This document shows, one piece after another, positions 41,499-51,564 of a stretch of 64,000 nt of DNA (position 1 is the first letter of the stretch; each line of letters starts with the position of its first letter). The notes beneath the pieces are model-generated. The model searched no databases and was not told the origin of the DNA. It saw nothing but the letters and a program-made list of their open reading frames with translations. The stretch lies in contig NZ_JANUGW010000016.1 in the NCBI RefSeq assembly GCF_024753285.1, positions 95,690 to 159,689 on the forward strand, written 5' to 3'. The DNA is from Massilia pinisoli (GTDB taxonomy: Bacteria; Pseudomonadota; Gammaproteobacteria; Burkholderiales; Burkholderiaceae_D). The translations under genes were made by a program, and so were the position numbers.

Positions 41499-42406
41499 TG
41501 TTCACGAAAGTCGTCATCGTCGGCGTCGGCCTCATTGGCGGCTCGTTCGCGCTGGGGCTGAAGGCGGCCGGCGCCGTCGGCCACGTCGTGGGCCTCGGGC
41601 GCTCCGCGCAGGCGCTGGCGCGTGCGCGCGAGCTCGGGATCATCGACGAAGCGGCATCGTCGCCGCAGGATGCGCTGCGCGGCGCGGACCTCGTGCTGCT
41701 GGCGGCGCCCGTCGCGCAGACGGGGCCGATCTTGTCGTCGCTGCTGCCTTACCTGGAGCCGCAGACGATCGTCACGGACGCGGGCAGCACCAAGTCCGAC
41801 GTCGTGGTGGCCGCGCGCGCGGCGCTGGGTGACAAGATCGCGCAATTCGTGCCGGGCCACCCGATCGCCGGCCGCGAATCGAACGGCCCGGACGCGGCGA
41901 TCCCCGACCTGTACCGCGGCAAGAAGACGGTGCTGGCGCCGCTGCCGGAAAATACACCGGAGGCCATCGACAAGGTGGCCGCCGCGTGGCGCACGTGCGG
42001 CGCCGTGATCCACCAGCTCACGGCGGAAGAACACGACAAGGTGTTCGCGGCCGTCAGCCACTTGCCGCACCTGCTCGCGTACGCGCTCGTCGACGACATC
42101 GCGGGCAAGCCGCACGCGGACCTGCTGTTCCAGTACGCCGCCAGCGGCTTCCGCGACTTCACCCGCATCGCCGGGAGTTCTCCGGAAATGTGGCGCGACA
42201 TCACCCTCGCGAACCGCGACGCGCTGCTCGGCGAACTGGACGCGTATCTCGCTCAATTGACACACCTTCGCGCGCGGCTCGCCGCCAACGACGGGGCCGC
42301 GCTGGAGGCGACGTACGCCAACGCCCAGCGCGCCCGCCGCGCGTGGATCGAAGCGATCGAGGCCGCGGAAAAACCGCCGGCACCCGATCAGGAATCTGGA
42401 AAATGA
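41498..42406 (+). CDS. tyrA: Prephenate/arogenate dehydrogenase
   Basis: NAD(P)-dependent oxidative decarboxylation of prephenate (or arogenate) for tyrosine synthesis. 302 residues: Rossmann motif VGVGLIGGSFALGLKAAG, LLAAPVAQTGPIL, GSTKSDVV, and the catalytic histidine region PGHPIAGRE. No fused chorismate mutase or ACT domain. Overlaps hisC by one base (TGATG) and aroA by four (ATGA), implying tight translational coupling. Confidence 0.96.
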   Translation: MFTKVVIVGVGLIGGSFALGLKAAGAVGHVVGLGRSAQALARARELGIIDEAASSPQDALRGADLVLLAAPVAQTGPILSSLLPYLEPQTIVTDAGSTKSDVVVAARAALGDKIAQFVPGHPIAGRESNGPDAAIPDLYRGKKTVLAPLPENTPEAIDKVAAAWRTCGAVIHQLTAEEHDKVFAAVSHLPHLLAYALVDDIAGKPHADLLFQYAASGFRDFTRIAGSSPEMWRDITLANRDALLGELDAYLAQLTHLRARLAANDGAALEATYANAQRARRAWIEAIEAAEKPPAPDQESGK

Positions 42407-43734
42407 CACAAGCTAAAATCTATCCGCAGCATATCGACCTCGAACCCGTGATGCGCGTGCAAGGCACCGTACGCCTGCCGGGCTCGAAGAGCATCTCGAA
42501 CCGCACCTTGCTGCTGGCCGCGCTGTCCGAAGGGACGACCACGATCCACGACCTGCTCGCGTCGGACGACACCACCGTCATGCTGGACGCGCTGCGCAAA
42601 CTCGGCATCCAGTGGGAACAGAAGGACGAGCGCACGCACGTCGTGCACGGCGCCGGCGGCAAGCTGCCTGTTGCGCAGGCCGACCTGTTCATGGGGAATG
42701 CCGGTACCGCGATCCGTCCGCTGACGGCGGCGCTGGCCGTGATCGGCGGCGACTACACGTTGCACGGCGTCGAGCGCATGCACGAGCGTCCGATCGGCGA
42801 CCTCGTCGACGCGCTGAACGCCGTCGGCGCCAGCATCGAATACACGGGCAATCCGGGCTATCCGCCGCTGCACATCCGCGCGGGCAAGGTGCAGCCGGAC
42901 CGCATCGCCGTGCGCGGCAACGTGTCGAGCCAGTTCCTCACCGCGCTGTTGATGGCTGCGCCGCTGATGGCCGTGTCGCACCCCGTGACGATCGAGGTCG
43001 TCGGCGAGCTGATTTCCAAGCCCTACATCGAGATCACCTTGAACCTGATGCGCCGCTTCGGCGTGACGGTCGGCCAGGACGGCTGGGCCTCGTTCACCGT
43101 GCAGCCGGGCCAGACCTATCGCAGCCCGGGCAGCATCCACGTCGAGGGCGATGCGTCGTCCGCGTCGTACTTCCTGGCCGCGGGCGCCATCGCGGGCGGT
43201 CCCGTGCGCGTGGAAGGCGTCGGCAAGGACTCGATCCAGGGCGACGTGCGCTTCGCCGATGCGCTGGCGCTGATGGGCGCGACGATCACGAAGGGCGACA
43301 ACTGGATCGAAGCGACGTCGAACGGCGTGTTGAAAGCGATCGACGCGGACTTCAACCACATCCCGGACGCCGCGATGACGATCGCCGTCGCCGCGCTGTA
43401 CGCGGATGGCACGAGCACCTTGCGCAACATCGCCAGCTGGCGCGTGAAGGAGACGGACCGCCTGGCCGCGATGGCGACGGAGCTGCGCAAGGTTGGCGCG
43501 ACGGTGGAGGAGGGCCCGGACTACATCCGCGTGACGCCGCCGGAGACGCTGTCGCCGGCGACGATCGACACCTACGACGACCACCGGATGGCGATGTGCT
43601 TCTCGCTGGCGTCGCTCGATGGCGCGGCGCGGCGCGGCAACGCCATGCGCATCAACGATCCCAAGTGCGTGGCCAAGACGTTCCCCGATTATTTCGAAAC
43701 GTTTTCCGGGATCGCTCAACACGATTTATCCTGA
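42403..43734 (+). CDS. aroA: 3-phosphoshikimate 1-carboxyvinyltransferase (EPSP synthase)
   Basis: Sixth step of the shikimate pathway, joining PEP to shikimate-3-phosphate. 443 residues with the two inverse-fold domains; PGSKSISNRTLLLAALSEG and the PEP-site MGNAGTAIRPLTAAL are of the class I type. DHRMAMCFSLA is near the C-terminus, and RVKETDRLAAMATELRK is also present. The ATG at 42403 overlaps the tyrA stop. The gene is followed by a REP-like element, then cmk. Confidence 0.97.
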   Translation: MTQAKIYPQHIDLEPVMRVQGTVRLPGSKSISNRTLLLAALSEGTTTIHDLLASDDTTVMLDALRKLGIQWEQKDERTHVVHGAGGKLPVAQADLFMGNAGTAIRPLTAALAVIGGDYTLHGVERMHERPIGDLVDALNAVGASIEYTGNPGYPPLHIRAGKVQPDRIAVRGNVSSQFLTALLMAAPLMAVSHPVTIEVVGELISKPYIEITLNLMRRFGVTVGQDGWASFTVQPGQTYRSPGSIHVEGDASSASYFLAAGAIAGGPVRVEGVGKDSIQGDVRFADALALMGATITKGDNWIEATSNGVLKAIDADFNHIPDAAMTIAVAALYADGTSTLRNIASWRVKETDRLAAMATELRKVGATVEEGPDYIRVTPPETLSPATIDTYDDHRMAMCFSLASLDGAARRGNAMRINDPKCVAKTFPDYFETFSGIAQHDLS

Positions 43735-43763
43735 ACGGGTTGCTCGGTGTCATACGTTGGTTG

Positions 43764-43894
43764 AACGCGTGGACGGGGAACCCGTCCACCCCACGCTCGA
43801 CGTTCAGGGATAACGCCCAGCCCGCGTTTGCCGAGAGCGCGCAGGCCACGTTGCGGTGACGGGTAGGGTGGACGGCTCTGCCGTCCACGCGTCC
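43764..43894. repeat. Paired REP-like element between aroA and cmk
   Basis: ACGCGTGGACGG ... CGTCCACCCCAC (43764-43794) and GTAGGGTGGACGG ... CCGTCCACGCGT (43863-43892) are inverted relative to each other, about 68 bases apart, in the opposite order to the pair at 39155-39259. Each unit folds into a hairpin. Confidence 0.8.
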
Positions 43895-43932
43895 ATGTAC
43901 ACTGTGCAAATCGCATCAAATAAAGATTCACA

Positions 43933-44595
43933 ATGCCGAACACGAACATTCCCGTCATTACGATTGACGGCCCGACCGCCTCGGGCAAAGGCACGGTGGC
44001 CCACAAGGTCGCCGACCGGCTGGGTTTCCACCTGCTGGATTCCGGCGCCCTGTACCGCCTGACCGCCTTGTCCGCGCTGCGCCGCGGTACCGACCTGCGC
44101 GACGAGCATGCGCTCGCCAAGGTCGCCGAACACCTGACCATCCGCTTCCACGGCGGCCACGTCTACCTCGGCACGGAAGAGGTGAGCAACGCCATCCGCG
44201 AGGAAGAAGTCGGCAACACGGCGTCGAAGATCGCGGCGCTGCCCGGCGTGCGCCAGGCGTTGTACGGCTTGCAGCTCAGCTTCCGCCAGACGCCGGGCCT
44301 CGTGGCCGACGGGCGCGACATGGGCACCGTGATCTTTCCCAGCGCACAGCTGAAGGTGTTCCTGACAGCAAGTGTTGAGGCACGTGCGCAACGCAGATAT
44401 AAGCAATTGATTGGCAAAGGATTTTCTGCTAATATGGACGATCTGCTGGCGGATTTGCAGTCCCGCGACGCGCGCGATACGCAGCGCGCCGTGGCACCGC
44501 TGATGCCGGCCGAAGGGGCGCGTATCCTCGATACCTCGCAGATGACGGCGGACGAAGCCGTCGAACAGGTGCTGGCCTGGTACGCACACCCCTGA
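43933..44595 (+). CDS. cmk: Cytidylate kinase
   Basis: Phosphorylates CMP/dCMP with ATP. The 220-residue protein has the P-loop ITIDGPTASGKGTVAHKVAD, LLDSGALYRLTALSAL, the CMP-binding VADGRDMGTVIFP and LKVFLTASVEARAQRRYKQL with the lid region. It is placed between aroA and rpsA as in many beta- and gammaproteobacteria. A stem-loop with T-run follows 36 bases past its stop. Confidence 0.97.
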   Translation: MPNTNIPVITIDGPTASGKGTVAHKVADRLGFHLLDSGALYRLTALSALRRGTDLRDEHALAKVAEHLTIRFHGGHVYLGTEEVSNAIREEEVGNTASKIAALPGVRQALYGLQLSFRQTPGLVADGRDMGTVIFPSAQLKVFLTASVEARAQRRYKQLIGKGFSANMDDLLADLQSRDARDTQRAVAPLMPAEGARILDTSQMTADEAVEQVLAWYAHP

Positions 44596-44631
44596 ACAAG
44601 AATAAGTCCCCGTCGTCGAGGGGATGCAGCG

Positions 44632-44656
44632 CGCGCCGTGCGAACGGCGCGTTTTT
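44632..44656 (+). terminator. Terminator or attenuator hairpin in the cmk-rpsA gap
   Basis: Perfect 8-bp stem CGCGCCGT (44632-44639) with ACGGCGCG (44644-44651), tetraloop GCGA, then TTTTT. It would separate most cmk transcription from rpsA, or attenuate read-through. Confidence 0.78.
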
Positions 44657-44746
44657 GGTGCCCGGGGCGTGTTGCCGCGGGTGTGGTTCAACTTGACCCA
44701 GTTCAGATCGCATATGGCCGGTCTGCTGGCTAACATCTCAAAACTT

Positions 44747-46453
<1,707 letters not shown>

Positions 46454-46486
46454 GCAAAGGTTCAATCCTTTTCGGAAGCTAAGCAG

Positions 46487-46792
46487 ATGACCAAGTCCGA
46501 GCTGATCAACCGCCTGGCCGAGCGCTATTCTCAGCTGGTGGCAAAAGACGCCGAGTTTGCCGTCAAGACCATTCTCGACGCGATGACCAATGCTCTCTCG
46601 AGCGGCCAGCGCATCGAGATCCGCGGTTTCGGCAGCTTTGCCCTGAACAGCCGGCCGCCTCGCATCGGCCGCAACCCGAAGTCCGGCGACAAGGTGATGG
46701 TGCCCGAAAAACGGGTGCCCCACTTCAAACCGGGCAAGCAGTTGCGCGAGCGGGTGGATGCGATGGTCGGGCAGCCGATCATCGAAGACTGA
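46487..46792 (+). CDS. ihfB: Integration host factor subunit beta
   Basis: DNA-bending nucleoid protein, 101 residues, which pairs with IhfA. It has the family N-terminus MTKSELINRLAERYSQL, the DNA-arm motif IEIRGFGSFALNSRPPRIGR with the intercalating proline, and NPKSGDKVMVPEKRVPHFKP. Lies 33 bases after rpsA, as in most betaproteobacteria, and is followed by a terminator. Confidence 0.97.
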   Translation: MTKSELINRLAERYSQLVAKDAEFAVKTILDAMTNALSSGQRIEIRGFGSFALNSRPPRIGRNPKSGDKVMVPEKRVPHFKPGKQLRERVDAMVGQPIIED

Positions 46793-46810
46793 TTCGTCTG
46801 CGACAGATTC

Positions 46811-46843
46811 AAAAACGGCGTCCGCGAGGGCGCCGTTTTTTTT
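46811..46843 (+). terminator. Rho-independent terminator after ihfB
   Basis: AAACGGCG (46813-46820) pairs with CGCCGTTT (46831-46838) across a 10-base loop, followed by a continuous T-run to 46843. Confidence 0.88.
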
Positions 46844-46998
46844 GATAAATGTAACGACGCATTGCAGCCCGGATGCCATCCGGGCAACCCACGTATAATC
46901 ACGCCGCACGCGCACAACGGCCGGGCCGGCCGTTCTAGGAATATCGTTTCAAATATGCGACACTGCGCCTTTGCCGTCTTTCCACTCGGGACCTGCTG

Positions 46999-47301
46999 AT
47001 GAAACTCGTCTCCACCATCGTCGGTTGCCTGCTGTTCGTCCTGTTCTTCAGCTTCGCCTTGAAGAACACGCACCAGGTCGACCTGCACTTCTTCCTGAAC
47101 TACGAGGTGCGGGGGCCGCTGGTGCTGATGCTGCTGGCGTTCTTCATCGCCGGCGCTTTCCTCGGCATCCTGGCCGTAACGCCGACCGTGTTCCGCCACC
47201 GCCGCGAAAGCTCGCGGCACAAGCACACGATCCAGGCCCTGCAGAGCGCGGCCGGCACCGCCGCCAACGCGCCGCAGCCGGATGGCGTCACGCCGCGCTG
47301 A
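46999..47301 (+). CDS. lapA: LapA-family inner membrane protein (DUF1049)
   Basis: A 100-residue protein with two transmembrane helices (LVSTIVGCLLFVLFFSFALK and LVLMLLAFFIAGAFLGILAV) separated by a short loop ending HQVDLHFF, the LapA/DUF1049 pattern. LapA works beside LapB in lipopolysaccharide assembly control. It lies 32 bases before lapB. The ATG at 46999 gives the expected N-terminus; a short upstream stretch is in another frame. Confidence 0.9.
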   Translation: MKLVSTIVGCLLFVLFFSFALKNTHQVDLHFFLNYEVRGPLVLMLLAFFIAGAFLGILAVTPTVFRHRRESSRHKHTIQALQSAAGTAANAPQPDGVTPR

Positions 47302-47333
47302 ACGTAATACAAGATCATCAATAAGAACAACAT

Positions 47334-48509
47334 ATGGAATTTGAAATCTGGTGGCTGCTCGGCATCCCCGTCTTTTTTGCCCTCGGCTGGATCGCCGCCC
47401 GCGTCGACATCAAGCAACTCGTCTCCGAATCGCGCAGCCTCCCGCGCGGCTATTTCAAGGGCCTGAACTTCCTCCTCAACGAGCAGCCGGACAAGGCCAT
47501 CGACGCGTTCATCGAGATCGTCAAGCTCGACCCGGAGACGGCCGACATGCACTTCGCGCTGGGTAACCTGTTCCGCCGCCGCGGCGAGACGGAGCGGGCG
47601 ATTCGCGTCCACCAGAACCTGCTGTCGCGCCCGGACCTGCCGATCGAGCAGCAGGTGCACGCGCAGTACGAACTTGGCATGGACTACCTGAAAGCGGGCC
47701 TGCTGGACCGCGCCGAGGAAACGTTCAACCTGCTCGTCGACACGCCGTACGGCGTGCAGGCGCGGCGCGCGCTGCTGGAGATCTTCCAGCGCGAGAAGGA
47801 ATGGCGCCGCGCGATCGCCGCCGCCGAGGGCCTGATGGAATCGGGCGCCGGCGCGTACCACAAGGAAATCGCCCAGTTCTATTGCGAACTGGCGCAGGAC
47901 GCCCTCGTGCACATGCACTCTGACGAAGCGAAGTCGCTGCTGGACAAGGCCCTGCAGACCGACCGCAAGAGCGTGCGCGCGACGATGTTGTGCGGCGACG
48001 CCCTCAAGGCCGAAGGCGACATCGAAGGCGCGCTGAAGACGTGGCGCCGCGTGGAGCAGCAAAGCGTGCCGCACGCGGCCCTCGTCGCGACGCGCCTGAT
48101 GGATGGCTACCGCGCCGTCGGCCGCCCGCAGGAAGGCGTGAACCTGCTGCGCTCCTATCTCGAAGAAGCGTCGTCGATTGATCTGATCGAGGTCGTCTTC
48201 AAGGCCGTCATTGAACTCAACGGCGTGGAGGCTGCCAAACAGCTGGTGGTCGAAGAACTGCGCCGCAACCCGACGTTGCTGGGCCTCGACAAGCTGCTGG
48301 AAGCGCGCCTGATGGACGCGCCGGCCAACGTGTGGGAAGAGCTGTCGATGGTGAAGAACCTGGTGCACGGCTATACGCAGAAGCTGGCGCGCTACCAGTG
48401 CAGCCACTGCGGCTTCAAGGCGCGTCAGTATTACTGGCAATGCCCGGGGTGCAGCAAATGGGAGACTTACCCACCGCGCCGCACCGAAGAACTGAATGTG
48501 ATGAACTAA
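47334..48509 (+). CDS. lapB: Lipopolysaccharide assembly protein LapB
   Basis: Membrane-anchored TPR adaptor that directs FtsH-mediated turnover of LpxC and coordinates LPS synthesis. 391 residues: an N-terminal helix (WWLLGIPVFFALGWIAARVD), LVSESRSLPRGYFKGLNFLL, about nine TPR repeats, and a C-terminal rubredoxin-type metal site (CSHCGFKARQYYWQCPGCSK, two CxxC pairs). Adjacent to lapA upstream and LPS/capsule precursor genes downstream. Confidence 0.95.
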   Translation: MEFEIWWLLGIPVFFALGWIAARVDIKQLVSESRSLPRGYFKGLNFLLNEQPDKAIDAFIEIVKLDPETADMHFALGNLFRRRGETERAIRVHQNLLSRPDLPIEQQVHAQYELGMDYLKAGLLDRAEETFNLLVDTPYGVQARRALLEIFQREKEWRRAIAAAEGLMESGAGAYHKEIAQFYCELAQDALVHMHSDEAKSLLDKALQTDRKSVRATMLCGDALKAEGDIEGALKTWRRVEQQSVPHAALVATRLMDGYRAVGRPQEGVNLLRSYLEEASSIDLIEVVFKAVIELNGVEAAKQLVVEELRRNPTLLGLDKLLEARLMDAPANVWEELSMVKNLVHGYTQKLARYQCSHCGFKARQYYWQCPGCSKWETYPPRRTEELNVMN

Positions 48510-48524
48510 GCTTAGAAACTGACC

Positions 48525-49895
48525 ATGAAGATTACGATTATCGGCACCGGCTATGTCGGCCTCGTCACGGGCGCCTGCCTGGCGGAACTCGGCAACGACG
48601 TCTTTTGTCTCGACGTCGACCAACGCAAGATCGACCTGCTGAACAACGGCGGCATCCCTATCCACGAACCGGGCCTGGAAGAAGTCGTCGCGCGCAACCG
48701 CGCGGCTGGCCGCCTGCAGTTCTCGACGGACGTCGCGGCCAGCGTCGCGCACGGCCAGCTGCAATTCATCGCCGTCGGCACGCCGCCGGACGAAGATGGT
48801 TCCGCCGACCTGCAATACGTGCTGGCCGCCGCCCGCAACATCGGCCGCCACATGACCGGCTACAAGGTCATCGTCGACAAGTCCACGGTGCCGGTCGGCA
48901 CGGCCGATCGCGTCGCGGCGGCAGTGCGTGAGGAACTCCATGCGCGCGGCGAGGGGAGCATGGAATTCGCCGTCGTGTCGAACCCCGAGTTCCTGAAGGA
49001 AGGCGCTGCCGTCGAAGACTTCATGCGCCCGGACCGCATCGTGATCGGCACCGACGACACCCCCGCGGGCCTGCGCGCGCGCGACGTCATGAAGCTGCTG
49101 TACGCGCCGTTCAACCGCAACCACGAGCGCGTGTACTGGATGGACGTGCGCTCGGCCGAGTTCACGAAGTACGCCGCCAACGCGATGCTCGCGACGCGCA
49201 TCTCGTTCATGAACGAACTGGCGAACCTGGCCGACCAGGTGGGCGCCGACATCGAAGCCGTCCGCCACGGCATCGGTTCCGACCCGCGCATCGGCCACAG
49301 CTTCCTGTACGCGGGCGCCGGCTACGGCGGCTCGTGCTTCCCGAAAGACGTGCAGGCGCTCGAGCGCACGGCACGCCAGTACGACCAGGAACTGCTCATT
49401 CTGCGCGCCGTGGAAGCCGTCAACGACCGCCAGAAGCAGGTGCTGGGCCGCAAGGTCGTGCAGCGCTTCGGCGAAGACCTGACGGGCATGAAATTCGCCG
49501 TCTGGGGCCTCGCATTCAAGCCGAACACGGACGACATGCGCGAGGCGCCGTCGCGCGTGCTGCTGAAGGAATTGATCGAGCGGGGCGCCAGTGTCGCCGT
49601 GCACGATCCCGTCGCGATGGAAGAAGCGCAGCGCGTGCTGGCGCTCGACCTCTCCGCCGACCAGCTGGCGCGCGTCGCCTTCAAGGCGACGCCGATGGAC
49701 ACGCTGGATGGTGCGGAAGCCCTCGTGATCGTGACCGAGTGGAAGGCGTTCCGCAGCCCCGACTTCGAACAGATCAAGGCGCGCCTGAAGCACCCGGTGA
49801 TCATCGATGGCCGCAACCTGTTCGAGCCGCCGCTGATGACGGGCCTGGGCATCGAATATCACGGCATCGGCCGTTCCGTTTTGACGGGCAAGTGA
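48525..49895 (+). CDS. ugd: UDP-glucose 6-dehydrogenase
   Basis: Oxidises UDP-glucose to UDP-glucuronate using two NAD+, supplying envelope polysaccharides. 456 residues: Rossmann motif IIGTGYVGLVTGACLAELGN, STVPVGTADRV, EFLKEGAAVEDFMRPDR, and the catalytic cysteine in GYGGSCFPKDVQAL. The C-terminal half is ALVIVTEWKAFRSPDF. It begins 15 bases after lapB and ends 7 bases before the heptose kinase gene, so these are likely one transcript. Confidence 0.97.
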   Translation: MKITIIGTGYVGLVTGACLAELGNDVFCLDVDQRKIDLLNNGGIPIHEPGLEEVVARNRAAGRLQFSTDVAASVAHGQLQFIAVGTPPDEDGSADLQYVLAAARNIGRHMTGYKVIVDKSTVPVGTADRVAAAVREELHARGEGSMEFAVVSNPEFLKEGAAVEDFMRPDRIVIGTDDTPAGLRARDVMKLLYAPFNRNHERVYWMDVRSAEFTKYAANAMLATRISFMNELANLADQVGADIEAVRHGIGSDPRIGHSFLYAGAGYGGSCFPKDVQALERTARQYDQELLILRAVEAVNDRQKQVLGRKVVQRFGEDLTGMKFAVWGLAFKPNTDDMREAPSRVLLKELIERGASVAVHDPVAMEEAQRVLALDLSADQLARVAFKATPMDTLDGAEALVIVTEWKAFRSPDFEQIKARLKHPVIIDGRNLFEPPLMTGLGIEYHGIGRSVLTGK

Positions 49896-49902
49896 GGCGC
49901 GC

Positions 49903-50904
49903 ATGACCGGTACGATTCCAAGCCGCCTGCTGCCGACCGACAGCTACCGCCACGCCGAAGCCCCGAAGCTGGACAGCGTGCGCCTGCTCGTCGTGGGCGA
50001 CGTCATGCTCGACCGCTACTGGTTCGGCGACGTGTCGCGCATCTCTCCAGAAGCGCCGGTGCCCGTCGTGCGCATCGAGCGCCGCGAGGAGCGCCTGGGC
50101 GGTGCCGCCAACGTGGCCCGCAACGCGGCGGCCCTCGGCACGCATTGCGGCCTGCTGGGTGTCGTCGGTGCCGACGAAGCCGGCGACCAGGTCGAGAAGA
50201 TCCTGCGCGAATCCAGCATCCACAGCTATCTGAAGCGCGACGAGGCGATCTCCACCATCATCAAGCTGCGCGTCATCGGACGCCAGCAGCAGATGGTGCG
50301 CATCGACTTCGAAGAGGCGCCCACGGAAACGATCCTGCGCGACAAGCTCACGCAATTCAAGGCGCTGCTGCCCGACTACGACGTGATCATCCTGTCCGAC
50401 TACAACAAGGGCAGCCTCGTGAACGTGGCCGAGATGATCCGCGCCGCGCGCGCGGCCGGCAAGACCGTCATGGTCGATCCGAAGGGCGACGATTTCACGC
50501 CGTATGCGGGCGCCACGATGCTCACGCCGAACAAGTCGGAACTCAAGCGCATCGTCGGCAGCTGGAAGACGGAAGAGCAGCTGACGGAAAAGGCCCAGAA
50601 GCTCCGCGAGGATCTCGGCCTGGAAGCGCTGCTGCTCACCCGCTCGGAAGAGGGCATGAGCCTGTACACGGCGAACGAGGTGCTGCACGTCCACGCGGAC
50701 GCGCGCGAGGTGTTCGATGTCTCGGGCGCCGGCGACACCGTCATCGCGACGATGGCCGCCATGCTGGGCGCGGGCGCGCCGCTGCCGGAAGCGCTGGCGA
50801 CGGCGAACCGCGCGGGCGGCATCGTCGTCGGCAAGCTGGGCACGGCCACCGTCACCCGCGACGAGTTGTTCGCCCAGCGGCGCAAGGAGGACGGCCACGC
50901 GTGA
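49903..50904 (+). CDS. rfaE1: D-glycero-beta-D-manno-heptose-7-phosphate kinase
   Basis: PfkB-family sugar kinase for LPS inner-core heptose synthesis, 333 residues. RfaE/HldE N-terminal motifs are VVGDVMLDRYWFGDVSRISP, GGAANVARNAAALG, DPKGDDFTPYAGATMLTPNK and the catalytic DVSGAGDTVIATMAAM. The adenylyltransferase half of fused HldE is absent, so this is the split, kinase-only form; RfaE2 must be elsewhere. A 20-residue N-terminal extension precedes the fold. Confidence 0.95.
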   Translation: MTGTIPSRLLPTDSYRHAEAPKLDSVRLLVVGDVMLDRYWFGDVSRISPEAPVPVVRIERREERLGGAANVARNAAALGTHCGLLGVVGADEAGDQVEKILRESSIHSYLKRDEAISTIIKLRVIGRQQQMVRIDFEEAPTETILRDKLTQFKALLPDYDVIILSDYNKGSLVNVAEMIRAARAAGKTVMVDPKGDDFTPYAGATMLTPNKSELKRIVGSWKTEEQLTEKAQKLREDLGLEALLLTRSEEGMSLYTANEVLHVHADAREVFDVSGAGDTVIATMAAMLGAGAPLPEALATANRAGGIVVGKLGTATVTRDELFAQRRKEDGHA

Positions 50905-51016
50905 TCATCGGGCATTGCGTCGACACAAATCACGTCGTCAACGCAATGCCGCTCCCATCCGTTATGGCACCAGGCGGCCATCCCAGGCAGCCACCCAAAG
51001 ATAACGGAGAAACGAG

Positions 51017-51418
51017 ATGATCAAGAAGCTGTTGCTTGCAGTCGCCACGCTGGTGGCCTCGATGGGCTTTGCGTTCGCCCAGGTCGACGTCAACAAGGCC
51101 GATGCCGCCGCGCTGGACTCGGTCAAGGGCGTCGGCCCGGCCATGTCGAAGACGATCATCGACGAGCGCACCAAGGCCGGTCCGTTCAAGGACTGGGCCG
51201 ATTTCCAGAAACGCGTGAAAGGCGTCGCCGACAAGCGCGCGACCCAGCTGTCGAAAGCCGGCCTGCAGGTGAATGGCCAGTCGAAGGAAGGCGCACCGAT
51301 GACGGCAACGGCACCCAAGGCCGACAAGACCGACATGAAGGCCGCCAAGCCGGCCAAGATGGGCGCCAAACCGGCCGACATGAAGGCCAAGCCGGAGGCG
51401 GGCAAGTCGGCCAGCTGA
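51017..51418 (+). CDS. ComEA-family helix-hairpin-helix protein with Lys/Ala-rich tail
   Basis: A 133-residue exported protein: signal peptide (LLLAVATLVASMGFAFA), then a ComEA-type double HhH domain (VDVNKADAAALDSVKGVGPA; FKDWADFQKRVKGVADKRAT) that binds DNA without sequence specificity. A low-complexity C-terminal tail of about 45 residues is rich in Lys, Ala, Pro and Met. ComEA proteins retain DNA in the periplasm during natural transformation; a short single-domain protein like this may serve that or a nucleoid role. ATG 51017 follows ACGGAG. A terminator follows. Confidence 0.85.
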   Translation: MIKKLLLAVATLVASMGFAFAQVDVNKADAAALDSVKGVGPAMSKTIIDERTKAGPFKDWADFQKRVKGVADKRATQLSKAGLQVNGQSKEGAPMTATAPKADKTDMKAAKPAKMGAKPADMKAKPEAGKSAS

Positions 51419-51438
51419 CCGGCGCCTTGCACGATCCG

Positions 51439-51464
51439 AACCCCGCCGCGTGCGGGGTTTTTGT
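51439..51464 (+). terminator. Rho-independent terminator
   Basis: AACCCCGC (51439-51446) pairs with GCGGGGTT (51452-51459), followed by TTTTG TTTT. It separates comEA-like and cysM transcription. Confidence 0.87.
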
Positions 51465-51564
51465 TTTGTACAAAAGTATTTTATTGCCGACACCGGTCCA
51501 GCCCCATACGCGGTGTTCCAACTCGGATTAGAATGGCGCTTTCGCGTTCGCAAAAGAGTAGGCA

